A stretch of 64,000 nt of DNA, taken from JANQRZ01 sp965214485. GTDB lineage: Bacteria; Bacteroidota; Rhodothermia; Rhodothermales; JANQRZ01. The stretch is from NCBI GenBank assembly GCA_965214485.1, contig CBDCBW010000013.1, positions 1 to 64,000 on the forward strand. Reading direction: 5' to 3'. A model generated the notes under the pieces. It did no database searches. It saw nothing but the letters and a program-made list of their open reading frames with translations, and was not told where the DNA came from. Made by a program: the position numbers and the translations under genes. This document shows positions 15,551 to 23,675 of the stretch, in pieces; position 1 is the first letter of the stretch, and every line of letters starts with the position of its first letter.

Positions 15551-16981
15551 ATGCCCGAAGCGTTGTCCCAGGAACTGACCCCGCGCCAGATCGTCGCGGA
15601 ACTCGACAGGTACATCATCGGGCAGACCGACGCCAAGAAGAGCGTCGCCATCGCGCTGCGCAACCGGTGGCGCCGGATGAACGCGCCCGAGCCGATGCGC
15701 GACGAGATCATGCCGAACAACATCGTCATGATCGGGCCGACGGGCGTCGGCAAGACCGAGATCGCCCGCCGCCTCGCCCGCCTCGCCGGGGCCCCGTTCA
15801 TCAAGGTCGAGGCGACGAAGTTCACCGAGGTCGGCTACGTCGGGCGCGACGTGGACTCGATCATCCGCGACCTCACCGACTACGCCGTCGGCCTCGTCAA
15901 GGACGAGCAGGCCGAGGGCGTGCAGGAGCGCGCGCGGCAGCAGGCCGAGGAGCGCGTGCTCGACGTGCTCATCCCGCCGTCCGAGCCGCGCCAGGAGAAA
16001 AAGGCGAGCAGCCTCCTCAACGGCCCCGGCTTCGTCATCCGCCCGCAGGAGGACGCCGAGGGCGCGCGCGACCCCGCCAGCGACGAGGACCTCCGCGAGC
16101 GCACGCGCGACCGCTTCCGCACGATGCTCCGCGAGGGCAAGCTCGCCGAGCGCGAGGTCGAGATCGACGTGGCGAGCGAGGGCACGCCGACGCTCCAGAT
16201 GTTCGGGCCGATGGGGATGGAGGAGATGGGGATCAACCTCCAGGAGATGTTCGGTAACCTCGGCGGCAAGAAAAAGAAGAAGCGCCGGATGACCGTCGAC
16301 GAGGCCGTCGAGGCGCTCACGGCCGAGGAGGCGCAGAAGCTGATCGACATGGACGCCGTGCAGAAGGAGGCCGTCGAGCGCGTCCAGCAGTCCGGCATCG
16401 TGTTCATCGACGAGATCGACAAGGTCGCCGGCGGCTCCCGGCAGGCCGGCGGGCCGGACGTCTCGCGCGAGGGCGTGCAGCGCGACCTCCTGCCCATCGT
16501 CGAGGGCTCGACGGTGATGACGAAGTACGGCATGGTCAAGACCGACCACGTCCTGTTCATCGCCTCCGGCGCGTTCCACGTCTCGAAGCCCAGCGACCTC
16601 ATCCCCGAGCTCCAGGGCCGCTTCCCGATCCGCGTCGAGCTCGACAACCTCACCGAGGACGACTTCTACCAAATCCTGACCGTCCCCCAGAACGCCCTCC
16701 TCAAGCAGTACCAGGCGCTCCTCGCCTCCGAAGGCGTCGCGATCACGTTCACCGACGAGGCCGTCCGCGAGGTCGCGCGGATCGCCGCCCACGTCAACGA
16801 GGAGGTCGAGAACATCGGGGCCCGCCGGCTCCACACGATCCTGACGACGCTCTTGGAGGACATCCTCTTCGAGGTCCCCGAGACGCAGCAAGACGACACG
16901 GTCACGGTCGACGGAACCTACGTCCGCGACCGGCTTCAGTCCGTCGCCGACAACCGCGACCTGAGCCAGTACATTTTGTGA
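15551..16981 (+). CDS. hslU: ATP-dependent protease ATPase subunit HslU
   Basis: The AAA+ unfoldase that feeds HslV. Walker A GPTGVGKT at 62-69, the pore loop GYVGRDV, Walker B IVFIDEIDK and the sensor/arginine region VENIGARRLHT are present. The intermediate domain (about 110-260) is full length, with a glutamate- and lysine-rich insertion. The C-terminus LSQYIL matches the family tail that docks in HslV. 476 residues. Separated from hslV by the NYN gene. Confidence 0.95.
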   Translation: MPEALSQELTPRQIVAELDRYIIGQTDAKKSVAIALRNRWRRMNAPEPMRDEIMPNNIVMIGPTGVGKTEIARRLARLAGAPFIKVEATKFTEVGYVGRDVDSIIRDLTDYAVGLVKDEQAEGVQERARQQAEERVLDVLIPPSEPRQEKKASSLLNGPGFVIRPQEDAEGARDPASDEDLRERTRDRFRTMLREGKLAEREVEIDVASEGTPTLQMFGPMGMEEMGINLQEMFGNLGGKKKKKRRMTVDEAVEALTAEEAQKLIDMDAVQKEAVERVQQSGIVFIDEIDKVAGGSRQAGGPDVSREGVQRDLLPIVEGSTVMTKYGMVKTDHVLFIASGAFHVSKPSDLIPELQGRFPIRVELDNLTEDDFYQILTVPQNALLKQYQALLASEGVAITFTDEAVREVARIAAHVNEEVENIGARRLHTILTTLLEDILFEVPETQQDDTVTVDGTYVRDRLQSVADNRDLSQYIL

Positions 16982-17196
16982 TCGGGGGACCGAGGGGTCG
17001 GGGGATAGAGATGCTGCGCGATGGCTGACTCGGCCCCGTTTCGCACGTCGCTGCACGGGCTCGAGGACCGGCGGCTGCGCTCGGCGTGGGAGCCGTCGCT
17101 CGGTGTTTCGGTATCCGACTCCTCCGTCGATCTCTGCGCTGCACCTTTCCCGCCTTCGTTCCGGATCCCAGGGCCGCATCTAATCCTACGCCCGCG

Positions 17197-18201
17197 ATGG
17201 CTGGTTCTTTTCGTCCCTCACCCTACCGTGCTGCGTTCTGGGACCCGGCTGAAGGGGAGGTGCGGGCGATGTGGGACGCGCTCCTCGACGGCTCGGAGCA
17301 GGAGATGCCGTTCGCAGCGCTCGACTTCAGCGAAGCCATTGCAGCGACGTTCGGGCTGGGTATCCGGCTGGCGGTAGCGCTCGCTGCCGACGGTAGCCTC
17401 GCCGGCGGAGTGACGTTGTTCGAACGGCAGCGCGGACCGTACCGGACGGTCGTGGTGCCGCCGCTCGCCGCGTATACGCCGTTCGTGCTCGCGCAGTCGC
17501 TCTCCGAGACCGATGTGAACACGCGCCGCTCGGTCGTGGACGCGTTGCTGCCCTTCCTGGAGCGGCGCTACCACGCGCTCGCGTTCCACCTCCACCCATC
17601 GTTCACCGATGTACGTCCGTTTACGTGGAGTGGTTACCTCGCCCAGCCACGCTACACCTACGTGCAGGCGATCGACGCACCGGACGTGCTCTTGGGGCGC
17701 GCGTCGAAGAGCGTCCGCAAACGGATACGCCGCGACGGCGACCGCTTCATCTTTGCTGAAGACCCCGGAGCGCTCGGCGAGCTATCACGCCTGATCGAAG
17801 CTGTTTTCGACCGGCAGGAGGCGGAGCCGCCGCTTGCGCGGGACCAGCGAGCGCGCGTGCTCCGGCCGCTGCTCGGTAGTGGGCTGGCGCGGCTGTTCAC
17901 GCTCACGTCCGAGGGCGAGGCGTCCCCAAGCGCCGTTCAGGCCCTGCTATCCCGGGGAAGGGAAGCTGCCCTGCTGATGTGTGGGAGCCGCCCCGGAGCC
18001 GCCCAGACCGTGCTCATCCACCGCCTAGGCCAGATGCTGCACGCGGAGGGCGTCGGTCGGCTCGATTTCGTTGGGGCCAATCTTCCGAGCGTGGCCGAGT
18101 TCAAGCGCAGCTTCGGCGCACCGCTCGCGACGTATTACCGCGTCGAGCGCTACCGGCGGCCGGAGCTGCGTGCGCTCGCGCTCGCTCGGCCGTTCCTGTG
18201 A
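17197..18201 (+). CDS. GNAT/FemAB-like acyl or aminoacyl transferase
   Basis: A 334-residue protein with the paired-GNAT look of FemAB/BioF2-like proteins: a first half with LAVALAADGSLAGGVTLFE, a basic helix KSVRKRIRRDGDRF near the middle (as in SVRRRIRRAEK of this group), and a C-terminal half ending LDFVGANLPSVAEFKRSFGAPLATYYRVER, typical of the second GNAT domain. The substrate is unknown; neighbours (GT2, GT-C-like, flippase) suggest a surface glycan or peptidoglycan. Lower GC and more varied codons than hslU are noticeable by eye. The start ATG 17197 removes an upstream non-homologous extension. Confidence 0.62.
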   Translation: MAGSFRPSPYRAAFWDPAEGEVRAMWDALLDGSEQEMPFAALDFSEAIAATFGLGIRLAVALAADGSLAGGVTLFERQRGPYRTVVVPPLAAYTPFVLAQSLSETDVNTRRSVVDALLPFLERRYHALAFHLHPSFTDVRPFTWSGYLAQPRYTYVQAIDAPDVLLGRASKSVRKRIRRDGDRFIFAEDPGALGELSRLIEAVFDRQEAEPPLARDQRARVLRPLLGSGLARLFTLTSEGEASPSAVQALLSRGREAALLMCGSRPGAAQTVLIHRLGQMLHAEGVGRLDFVGANLPSVAEFKRSFGAPLATYYRVERYRRPELRALALARPFL

Positions 18202-18302
18202 CGGACGCTGCGGTGCAGGCCCTCGTTCTCGTCGCTCGTCCCGGGCCACCCGCTCGCCTCCGCCTGGGTGCGCCTCCTGTTAAATGCACTCGCGGTTCGC
18301 CG

Positions 18303-18308
18303 TATCTT
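18303..18308 (+). promoter_or_regulatory. Candidate -10 element TATCTT before the GT2 gene
   Basis: TATCTTG with TTAAAT 17 bases upstream. It lies 27 bases before the preferred GTG start at 18335 and inside the reading frame if the upstream ATG 18284 is used, which argues for the GTG. Confidence 0.35.
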
Positions 18309-18334
18309 GCGCCACGCCTTACGTACCTGCGCTC

Positions 18335-19135
18335 GTGTCTGCCCCCCCCCGCCCCCACATCTCCCTCGTCCTCCCTGCTTATAACGAGGAGGAGAACCTG
18401 GACGCGGCCGTGGTGGAGGCCCTCCCGCACCTCCGCGCCGTTTCGGGCGCATGGGAAATCGTCGTGGTCAACGATGCCTCGACCGACCGCACGGCCGAGG
18501 TGGCAGAGCGGCTGGCGGCGGCGCACGAGGGCCGGGTCCGCCCCGTCCACCACCGGCACAACCTCGGCCTCGGCGGGGCCATCCGTACCGGGTTCGCGGC
18601 GGCGCGCGGCGCGGTCGTCGTCTACTGCGACTCCGACCTCCCCTTCGAGATGCACGCCGTCCGCCGCGCGCACGACCTGATGCAGGAGGCAGGGGTTGAT
18701 CTCGTCGTGGGCTACCGGTCCGGGCGGGGAGAGGACAGCCCGCTGCGCCGGGCCTACACGCGCGGCTACAACGTCCTCGTCAGCGGCCTGCTCGGGCTCC
18801 GGGTCCGCGACGTCAACTGCCCGCTCAAGATGCTCCGCCGCGAGGTCATCGAGCGCATCCGCCTCGCCAGCACCGGCTCGTTCATCGACGCCGAAATCCT
18901 GGTGCGGGCCCAGGCAGCCGGGTTCACGAGGGCGGAGCTCGAGGTGGTCTACACGCCGCGCGTGCGCGGGACCTCGACGCTAGCGCGCCCGTCCGTCGTC
19001 GCCGGCATCCTGCGCGACCTCGCCCGCTACAAGCTAGGCCTGCTGGAGCCCACCCCCACGAGCGGCTGGAACCAGCCCGCCCTGCCGGAGCCAACGCCGC
19101 CGGCGCGGCCGGCCGAGGTCCCGTCTGCGCCCTGA
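18335..19135 (+). CDS. Family 2 glycosyltransferase (polyprenyl-phosphate sugar synthase-like)
   Basis: A cytosolic inverting glycosyltransferase with a GT-A fold: ISLVLPAYNEEENL at the N-terminus, EIVVVNDASTDRT for nucleotide binding, the metal motif CDSD, and VRDVNCPLKMLRREV with STGSFIDAEILVRA in the acceptor half. These match the DPM1/GtrB-like branch that loads a sugar onto a polyprenyl phosphate. A proline-rich tail of about 25 residues follows. The GTG start at 18335 gives 266 residues and places the conserved core ten residues in. The neighbouring GT-C-like membrane protein could use its product. Confidence 0.75.
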   Translation: MSAPPRPHISLVLPAYNEEENLDAAVVEALPHLRAVSGAWEIVVVNDASTDRTAEVAERLAAAHEGRVRPVHHRHNLGLGGAIRTGFAAARGAVVVYCDSDLPFEMHAVRRAHDLMQEAGVDLVVGYRSGRGEDSPLRRAYTRGYNVLVSGLLGLRVRDVNCPLKMLRREVIERIRLASTGSFIDAEILVRAQAAGFTRAELEVVYTPRVRGTSTLARPSVVAGILRDLARYKLGLLEPTPTSGWNQPALPEPTPPARPAEVPSAP

Positions 19136-19149
19136 GCCGGCCCCGCCCT

Positions 19150-20781
19150 GTGCCCGCCCCCCCGACTGCTCGCCCCGACGGCTCGGCTGCGCTGCCGCTC
19201 TGGGCCCTCCTCGGCATCGCCCTCGCTCACTTTTGGCGGTGGGGGTACGGCTACGCGAGCGGCGACCACGACGAGGTCCTCCCCCAGGTCCTCCACCTCC
19301 TCGACGGCGACCTCTTCGCACGGGACTGGTTCGTGCTGTCGCAGGCTGAGGGGGTGACGGTGCGGACGGCCTTCGTGTGGATGCTGCGGGGGCTATGCTT
19401 CGTTCTTCCGCTTCCCATCGCGGTTGCCGCCGTACACCTCGCCGTGCTGCTGGCGACGACGCACGGGGCGTACCGGCTCGGGTACGCCCTCGTCCCGGAC
19501 CGGCTCGGGGCTGCGCTCGGGGCTTTCGCGGCGGTCGTGCTCGTTCCGCACTGGACGCTCGGCGGCAACGCGCTCTCCTACAACCTCATCGCGCCGGAGG
19601 CCGTAGCGTGGGCGCTGGCGCTTCCGGCGATCCGGCTGTTCGTCGAGCGGCGGTGGCTGTGGGCAGCCCTTCTCCTCGGCCTGGCCGGTTGGTTCCAGCC
19701 CCTCGTAGGGGTGCAGACGATGGCGGTGCTCGGCTTGGTGGCGCTGTGGGAGGCGCTCGCGGCGCGGTCGCCGCGGCGGGTGGGGCGGGCGGTGGCGTTC
19801 GGAGCCGTCTTCGCCGTTGTGGCGGCCCCCGTGTTCGTCCCCGTCCTGCTCACCCCACCGGACCCGAGTGCTGCCGCCGTCGCTCAGGTCTCGACGTTCC
19901 GGGCGCTGGCCGAGATCCGCGTCCCGCACCACTACCTGTTCCTCTCATTCGGATGGGGGAGCTACGTCCGGTTCGGACTGATGGCGGCAGTGGGCGGGGC
20001 CGCTCTCGTCGCGCTGCGGCGGCGAGGCCTCCTGCGGCACGGCCCCTTCGCGGTTCGCTTCCTCGCGGCGATAGCGGGGCTGTGTGTCCTCGCCTTCGTG
20101 TTCACGGAGGGCGTTCCAGTGCTGTTCGTGGCGAAGCTCCAGCTTTTCAAGCTGACCGTGCTCGCCACGACGGTCCTCGCCTTCCTCGCGGGGGCCTGGG
20201 TGGCGAAGAGTCTTCCGGCGCGGGCGAAGGACCTCGCGGCGCGGGTGCTCGCGGTGCGGCGGTGGGGACTCGTCGCGGTGGCGGTCGCGGCGCTCTTCAC
20301 GGCTGCGCTCGTAGTTGCAGATGTGGGACGCCCTGCCGCCAAGCTGTTCCCCCGCACGTATGCTCGGTCCGACCTCGCGGCGGTGGAGCGCTGGGTGCGG
20401 ACGCATACGCCCGAGGACGCCCTGTTCCTCGTTCCGCCGTCGAACACCACGTTCCGCTCGAACGCCCACCGCTCCGTCGTCGTGAACTTCAAGCCGACGC
20501 CGTACCAGGACGAGGCCATCCACGTGTGGCTGGACCGGCTCCTGGCCGTGGCACCGACGCCGCTGCCCGAACGCGGAAGCTGGGCGTTCGTGGACACCCT
20601 CGACGCGGCCTACGCCGCGAATGCGCGCGGGGACTGGCTCCGGCTCGCGCAGCGCTTCGGGGCAGAGTACGCGCTGGTGGACCGCAGCCTGGTGGGCCGC
20701 AGTGCGGGAGCGCTTCCTTTCCCGGTTGCCCACGCCGACGGCGTGTGGGCGGTGTACCGGCTGCGGGGCGTCGCGCCGTGA
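19150..20781 (+). CDS. Polytopic membrane protein, GT-C glycosyltransferase-like
   Basis: A 543-residue protein with roughly ten to twelve membrane helices up to about residue 410 and a soluble C-terminal part of about 130 residues. The first extracytoplasmic loop carries acidic residues (ASGDHDEVLPQ), where GT-C enzymes place their catalytic Asp. The C-terminal phrases AVERWVRTHTPEDALFLVPP and FRSNAHRSVVVNFK resemble those of large bacterial membrane proteins annotated as DUF6798 or GT-C-like. Activity and donor are unproven. It starts with GTG 15 bases after the GT2 gene and overlaps the flippase start by four bases, so translation is coupled. Confidence 0.6.
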   Translation: MPAPPTARPDGSAALPLWALLGIALAHFWRWGYGYASGDHDEVLPQVLHLLDGDLFARDWFVLSQAEGVTVRTAFVWMLRGLCFVLPLPIAVAAVHLAVLLATTHGAYRLGYALVPDRLGAALGAFAAVVLVPHWTLGGNALSYNLIAPEAVAWALALPAIRLFVERRWLWAALLLGLAGWFQPLVGVQTMAVLGLVALWEALAARSPRRVGRAVAFGAVFAVVAAPVFVPVLLTPPDPSAAAVAQVSTFRALAEIRVPHHYLFLSFGWGSYVRFGLMAAVGGAALVALRRRGLLRHGPFAVRFLAAIAGLCVLAFVFTEGVPVLFVAKLQLFKLTVLATTVLAFLAGAWVAKSLPARAKDLAARVLAVRRWGLVAVAVAALFTAALVVADVGRPAAKLFPRTYARSDLAAVERWVRTHTPEDALFLVPPSNTTFRSNAHRSVVVNFKPTPYQDEAIHVWLDRLLAVAPTPLPERGSWAFVDTLDAAYAANARGDWLRLAQRFGAEYALVDRSLVGRSAGALPFPVAHADGVWAVYRLRGVAP

Positions 20782-22262
20782 GGCCGCCGCGCGCCTACCG
20801 CCGCGCCCGGTGGCACGTCGCGCGGGCGGCGCGGACCGTGCGCGGGGCCGAGGGCTTCCTCCGGCCGGTCCTGACGCTCGTCACCGGCGCGGCGGCGGCC
20901 CAGGCCCTCGTCTTCGCCACCCGCCCGGCGCTGACCCGGCTCTTCACCCCCGACGAGTTCGGCGTCCTGACCGTCTTCGTCACCCTCGTTACGGTCCTCA
21001 CGACGGTCTCGTCGGGTCGCTACGACGACGCGCTGATGCTGCCGAAGGGCGAGCCGGAGGCCGCCGGCGTCCTTGCCCTCGGCTTGCTCGGCACGGCGGC
21101 GACGGCGCTGGCGGCGGCGCTCGCGCTGGGGTGGCTCCCGCTGTGGACGGCTCTGCTCGGTGGCGAGGCGATGCGCCCGGCCGTGCTGCTGCTGCCGGCG
21201 GGCGTCGCGCTCGTCGGGTGGAGCGCGACGCTGGAGACGTGGCACACCCGCCACAGCCGGTTTCGGGCGGTGTCGCTCGGGCGCGCCGTGCAGAGCGCCG
21301 TGGCGGTGGGCGTACAGCTCGGGGCCGGCGTCGCGGCGGCGGGGGCGGTGGGGCTGGTGGGCGGGACGGCGGCGGGCTTCGTCGCCGCTGCCGGCGTCGC
21401 GCTCGCCGTTTTCATGCGGCGCGACGGGGCGCTGCTGCGGGCGGGGGGCGTGCCGCTGCGCTCGCTGGCTCGGCGCTACGCTCGGTTCCCGCTCTTCTCC
21501 GCGCCGGCGGCCCTGCTGAACGTGCTCGCCGGGCGCGCGCCGGTGCTGCTCCTCGCCGCGTTCTTTTCAGCCGAGGCCGTCGGGCAGTTCGGGCTGGCCT
21601 TCGGCACGCTCGCGCTGCCGCTCGGCCTGGTCGCCGGGGCCGTCGGCCAGGTGTTCTTCGTCCGCGCCTCCGAGGCGCAGCGCAGCGGGACGCTCGGCGA
21701 GACTGCCCTCGCGTTTCACCGCCGCCTCTTGCTGCTGCTGACGTTTCCGGCGCTCGCCGTGCTCGTCGCCGGGCCGGCGCTCTTCACCTTCGTCTTCGGC
21801 GAGGCGTGGGCGACGGCCGGCGCGTACGCCCGAGCGCTCGCGCCGTGGATCCTGTGCCTCTCCGTCGCCGTCCCGCTCACGCGCGTCTTCGACGTGACCG
21901 AGCGGCAGCGCGCCGACCTGGGGTTCAGCGTCCTCCTGTTCGCCGTGCAGGTGGGCGGCTTCGCCCTGGCGACTCTGCGCGGGGACGCACTCTTCGCCGC
22001 CTACGTGCTCGGCGCGCTCGGGGCCGGGATGCGGGTGCTGCACGTCGCGTGGATGCTGCGCCTCGCCGGAGCCCCGCTGCGGAAGGCGGCCCTGGACGTG
22101 GTCCGCGCCGCGGCCTACGCCCTACCGTTCCTCCTCGCCGTCGCCGCCGTGCAGGCCACGACCGACTCCGGGGGCGCTGTGCTGGCGGCGGTCGCCGTAG
22201 GCGGGCTCGGCACCCTCGGCCTCGCCGTGTGGCGGGGCGAGGGGCGTGCCCTGCTCCAGTAG
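20778..22262 (+). CDS. Oligosaccharide flippase family protein (Wzx-like)
   Basis: A 494-residue membrane protein with about twelve to fourteen hydrophobic helices and the MOP-superfamily pattern: LTRLFTPDEFGVLTVFVTLVT near the N-terminus, YARFPLFSAPAALLNVLAGRAP in the middle and an inner-membrane layout typical of polysaccharide export flippases. It would move lipid-linked glycan units across the inner membrane. The start is a GTG overlapping the previous stop as GTGA. It forms a translationally coupled set with the GT-C-like gene and probably the GT2 gene. Confidence 0.78.
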   Translation: MRPPRAYRRARWHVARAARTVRGAEGFLRPVLTLVTGAAAAQALVFATRPALTRLFTPDEFGVLTVFVTLVTVLTTVSSGRYDDALMLPKGEPEAAGVLALGLLGTAATALAAALALGWLPLWTALLGGEAMRPAVLLLPAGVALVGWSATLETWHTRHSRFRAVSLGRAVQSAVAVGVQLGAGVAAAGAVGLVGGTAAGFVAAAGVALAVFMRRDGALLRAGGVPLRSLARRYARFPLFSAPAALLNVLAGRAPVLLLAAFFSAEAVGQFGLAFGTLALPLGLVAGAVGQVFFVRASEAQRSGTLGETALAFHRRLLLLLTFPALAVLVAGPALFTFVFGEAWATAGAYARALAPWILCLSVAVPLTRVFDVTERQRADLGFSVLLFAVQVGGFALATLRGDALFAAYVLGALGAGMRVLHVAWMLRLAGAPLRKAALDVVRAAAYALPFLLAVAAVQATTDSGGAVLAAVAVGGLGTLGLAVWRGEGRALLQ

Positions 22263-22385
22263 CCGCCGGGCGCTCCGTCGCCCCCGAAGGGGCGCCCACG
22301 AGGGGGTGGCGGCTGCGGACGTAGGGTTATGCCCCGGCGGCAGCGGGGTCTAAGGGGCGAGACCCTCTCACACACCGAGCCGACC

Positions 22386-23126
22386 ATGCACGACGTAGTC
22401 AACCCCGCCGCCGAGCCCGACGTCCAGTACCACCTCCCGATCAACCAGTGGGAGGCCTCCGAGCGGCCCCGCGAAAAGCTGATGGCGCGCGGCCCCGCCG
22501 CCCTCTCCGACGCCGAGCTGATCGCGCTCATCTTCGGCAACGGGACGCGGACGAAGGAGGGGAGCCTCTCGGCGGTCCAACTCGGGCAAGCACTCCTGCA
22601 GACCTACGGCTCGCTGGCGAAGCTGTCGAGGAAGGAGCGGAAGCTTTTGCAGCGCGTCGTCGGGATCGGCCCGGCGAAGGCGGTGCAGCTCCTGGCCGCC
22701 TTCGAGATCGGGCGGCGCGTCGAGGCGCAGGGCGACGGCGAGCGCGTCCAGGTGTGCTCGCCCGCCGACGTGGCCTCCGCCTACGGCCCGAGGCTCCGCG
22801 ACCTGAAACGAGAGGTGTTCGTCATCGTCTTCCTCAACACGGCCAACGTCATCACGGGCGACTTCACGGTCTCCGAGGGCGGCCTCGCCGCCAGCATCGT
22901 CGAGCCCCGCGCCGTCTTCCAGCGCGCCGTCGTCGAGAACGCCGCCGCCATCGTCTGCCTCCACAACCACCCCTCCGGCAACCCCGAGCCGTCGCGGGAG
23001 GACGTGCAGATCACGAAACAGCTCGTCGAGGCCGGGAAGCTGATGGGGATTCCGGTCCACGACCACCTCATCATCGCCGGGCGCGGCTACACGTCGCTGG
23101 CCGAGCGGGGGCTGATGGGTGGGTAA
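22386..23126 (+). CDS. radC: RadC-family JAMM protein
   Basis: A 246-residue protein with the N-terminal helix-hairpin-helix region (RPREKLMARGPAALSDAELIALIF, VVGIGPAKAVQLLAAFEIGRR) and a C-terminal JAMM/MPN metal site: a Glu in VVENAAA, the motif HNHPSGNPEPSREDV with two His and an Asp, and VHDHLIIAGRGYTSLAERG. The family was linked to DNA repair but its biochemical role is unclear. The stop TAA is directly followed by the GAGCGGAAG-type repeat. Confidence 0.9.
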   Translation: MHDVVNPAAEPDVQYHLPINQWEASERPREKLMARGPAALSDAELIALIFGNGTRTKEGSLSAVQLGQALLQTYGSLAKLSRKERKLLQRVVGIGPAKAVQLLAAFEIGRRVEAQGDGERVQVCSPADVASAYGPRLRDLKREVFVIVFLNTANVITGDFTVSEGGLAASIVEPRAVFQRAVVENAAAIVCLHNHPSGNPEPSREDVQITKQLVEAGKLMGIPVHDHLIIAGRGYTSLAERGLMGG

Positions 23127-23162
23127 GAGCGGAAGAGCGAAGGCGAGGAAGAGCGGAAGGGT
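23124..23162 (+). repeat. GAGCGGAAG-type tract starting at the radC stop codon
   Basis: TAA (the radC stop) is followed at once by GAGCGGAAGAGCG and, after AAGGCGAG, GAAGAGCGGAAGG. It is the inverted form of the array at 23608-23675 and closely matches the sequence after the etfB stop. Confidence 0.75.
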
Positions 23163-23189
23163 CTTGTTCACCAAACAGGGTGCAAATCG

Positions 23190-23603
23190 ATGAGCATTGA
23201 TCGGGCGGAACAGTTACGGATTTACCAGCGGGCCTTTGAGACGGCAATGGAGGTCTTCGAGTGGTCGAAGCGTTGGCCGAAGGAGGAGCGCTATGCGTTG
23301 ACCGATCAGGTACGACGTTCTTCGCGAGCGGTCTGCGCCAACCTCTCCGAAGCATGGGCGAAGCGTCGCTACCCGAAGCACTTCGTCAGCAAGCTGAGCG
23401 ACGCCCACGGCGAGGCAGAGGAAACGCTGACGTGGCTCCGCTTCGCTGTCAGGTGCGGTTGTCACACCGCTGCCGAGCCGGAAGCCTTCGCCGAACGCTA
23501 CCGCGAGGTCATCGGCGGCCTCATCAACATGATGAACCGGCCCGACCGGTGGTGCGGCCCCGCGCAATGCATCCGAGAAGAGCACGCCGCCTACCAGGGC
23601 TAA
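23190..23603 (+). CDS. Four-helix bundle protein (23S rRNA intervening-sequence protein family)
   Basis: A 137-residue, helix-only protein with the family phrases YQRAFETAMEVFEWSKRWP, YALTDQVRRSSRAVCANLSEAW and FVSKLSDAHGEAEETLTWLRFA. Homologues were first noticed inside 23S rRNA intervening sequences and are common, function unknown, in Bacteroidota. Here the gene stands alone between radC and the dprE1-like gene, with inverted copies of the same short repeat on each side (23124-23162 and 23608-23675). Base composition is lower in GC than the flanks. This suggests a small mobile or cassette-like unit. Confidence 0.82.
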   Translation: MSIDRAEQLRIYQRAFETAMEVFEWSKRWPKEERYALTDQVRRSSRAVCANLSEAWAKRRYPKHFVSKLSDAHGEAEETLTWLRFAVRCGCHTAAEPEAFAERYREVIGGLINMMNRPDRWCGPAQCIREEHAAYQG

Positions 23604-23607
23604 ATTT

Positions 23608-23675
23608 CTTCCGCTCTTCCGCTCTTCCGCTCTTCCGCTCTTCCGCTCTTCCGCTCTTCCGCTCTTCCGCTCTTA
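23608..23675 (-). repeat. Eight tandem copies of CTTCCGCT ending at a stop codon
   Basis: Eight exact 8-base units (23608-23671) followed by CTTA, whose TTA is the reverse complement of the TAA stop of the dprE1-like gene. On the minus strand the gene thus reads TAA GAGCGGAAG and so on. Confidence 0.9.

Noticed and set aside
22346..22365. GGGTCT/AGACCC hairpin before radC as a riboswitch or attenuator
   Set aside because: A six-base stem alone in this base composition is expected by chance; nothing else supports regulation.
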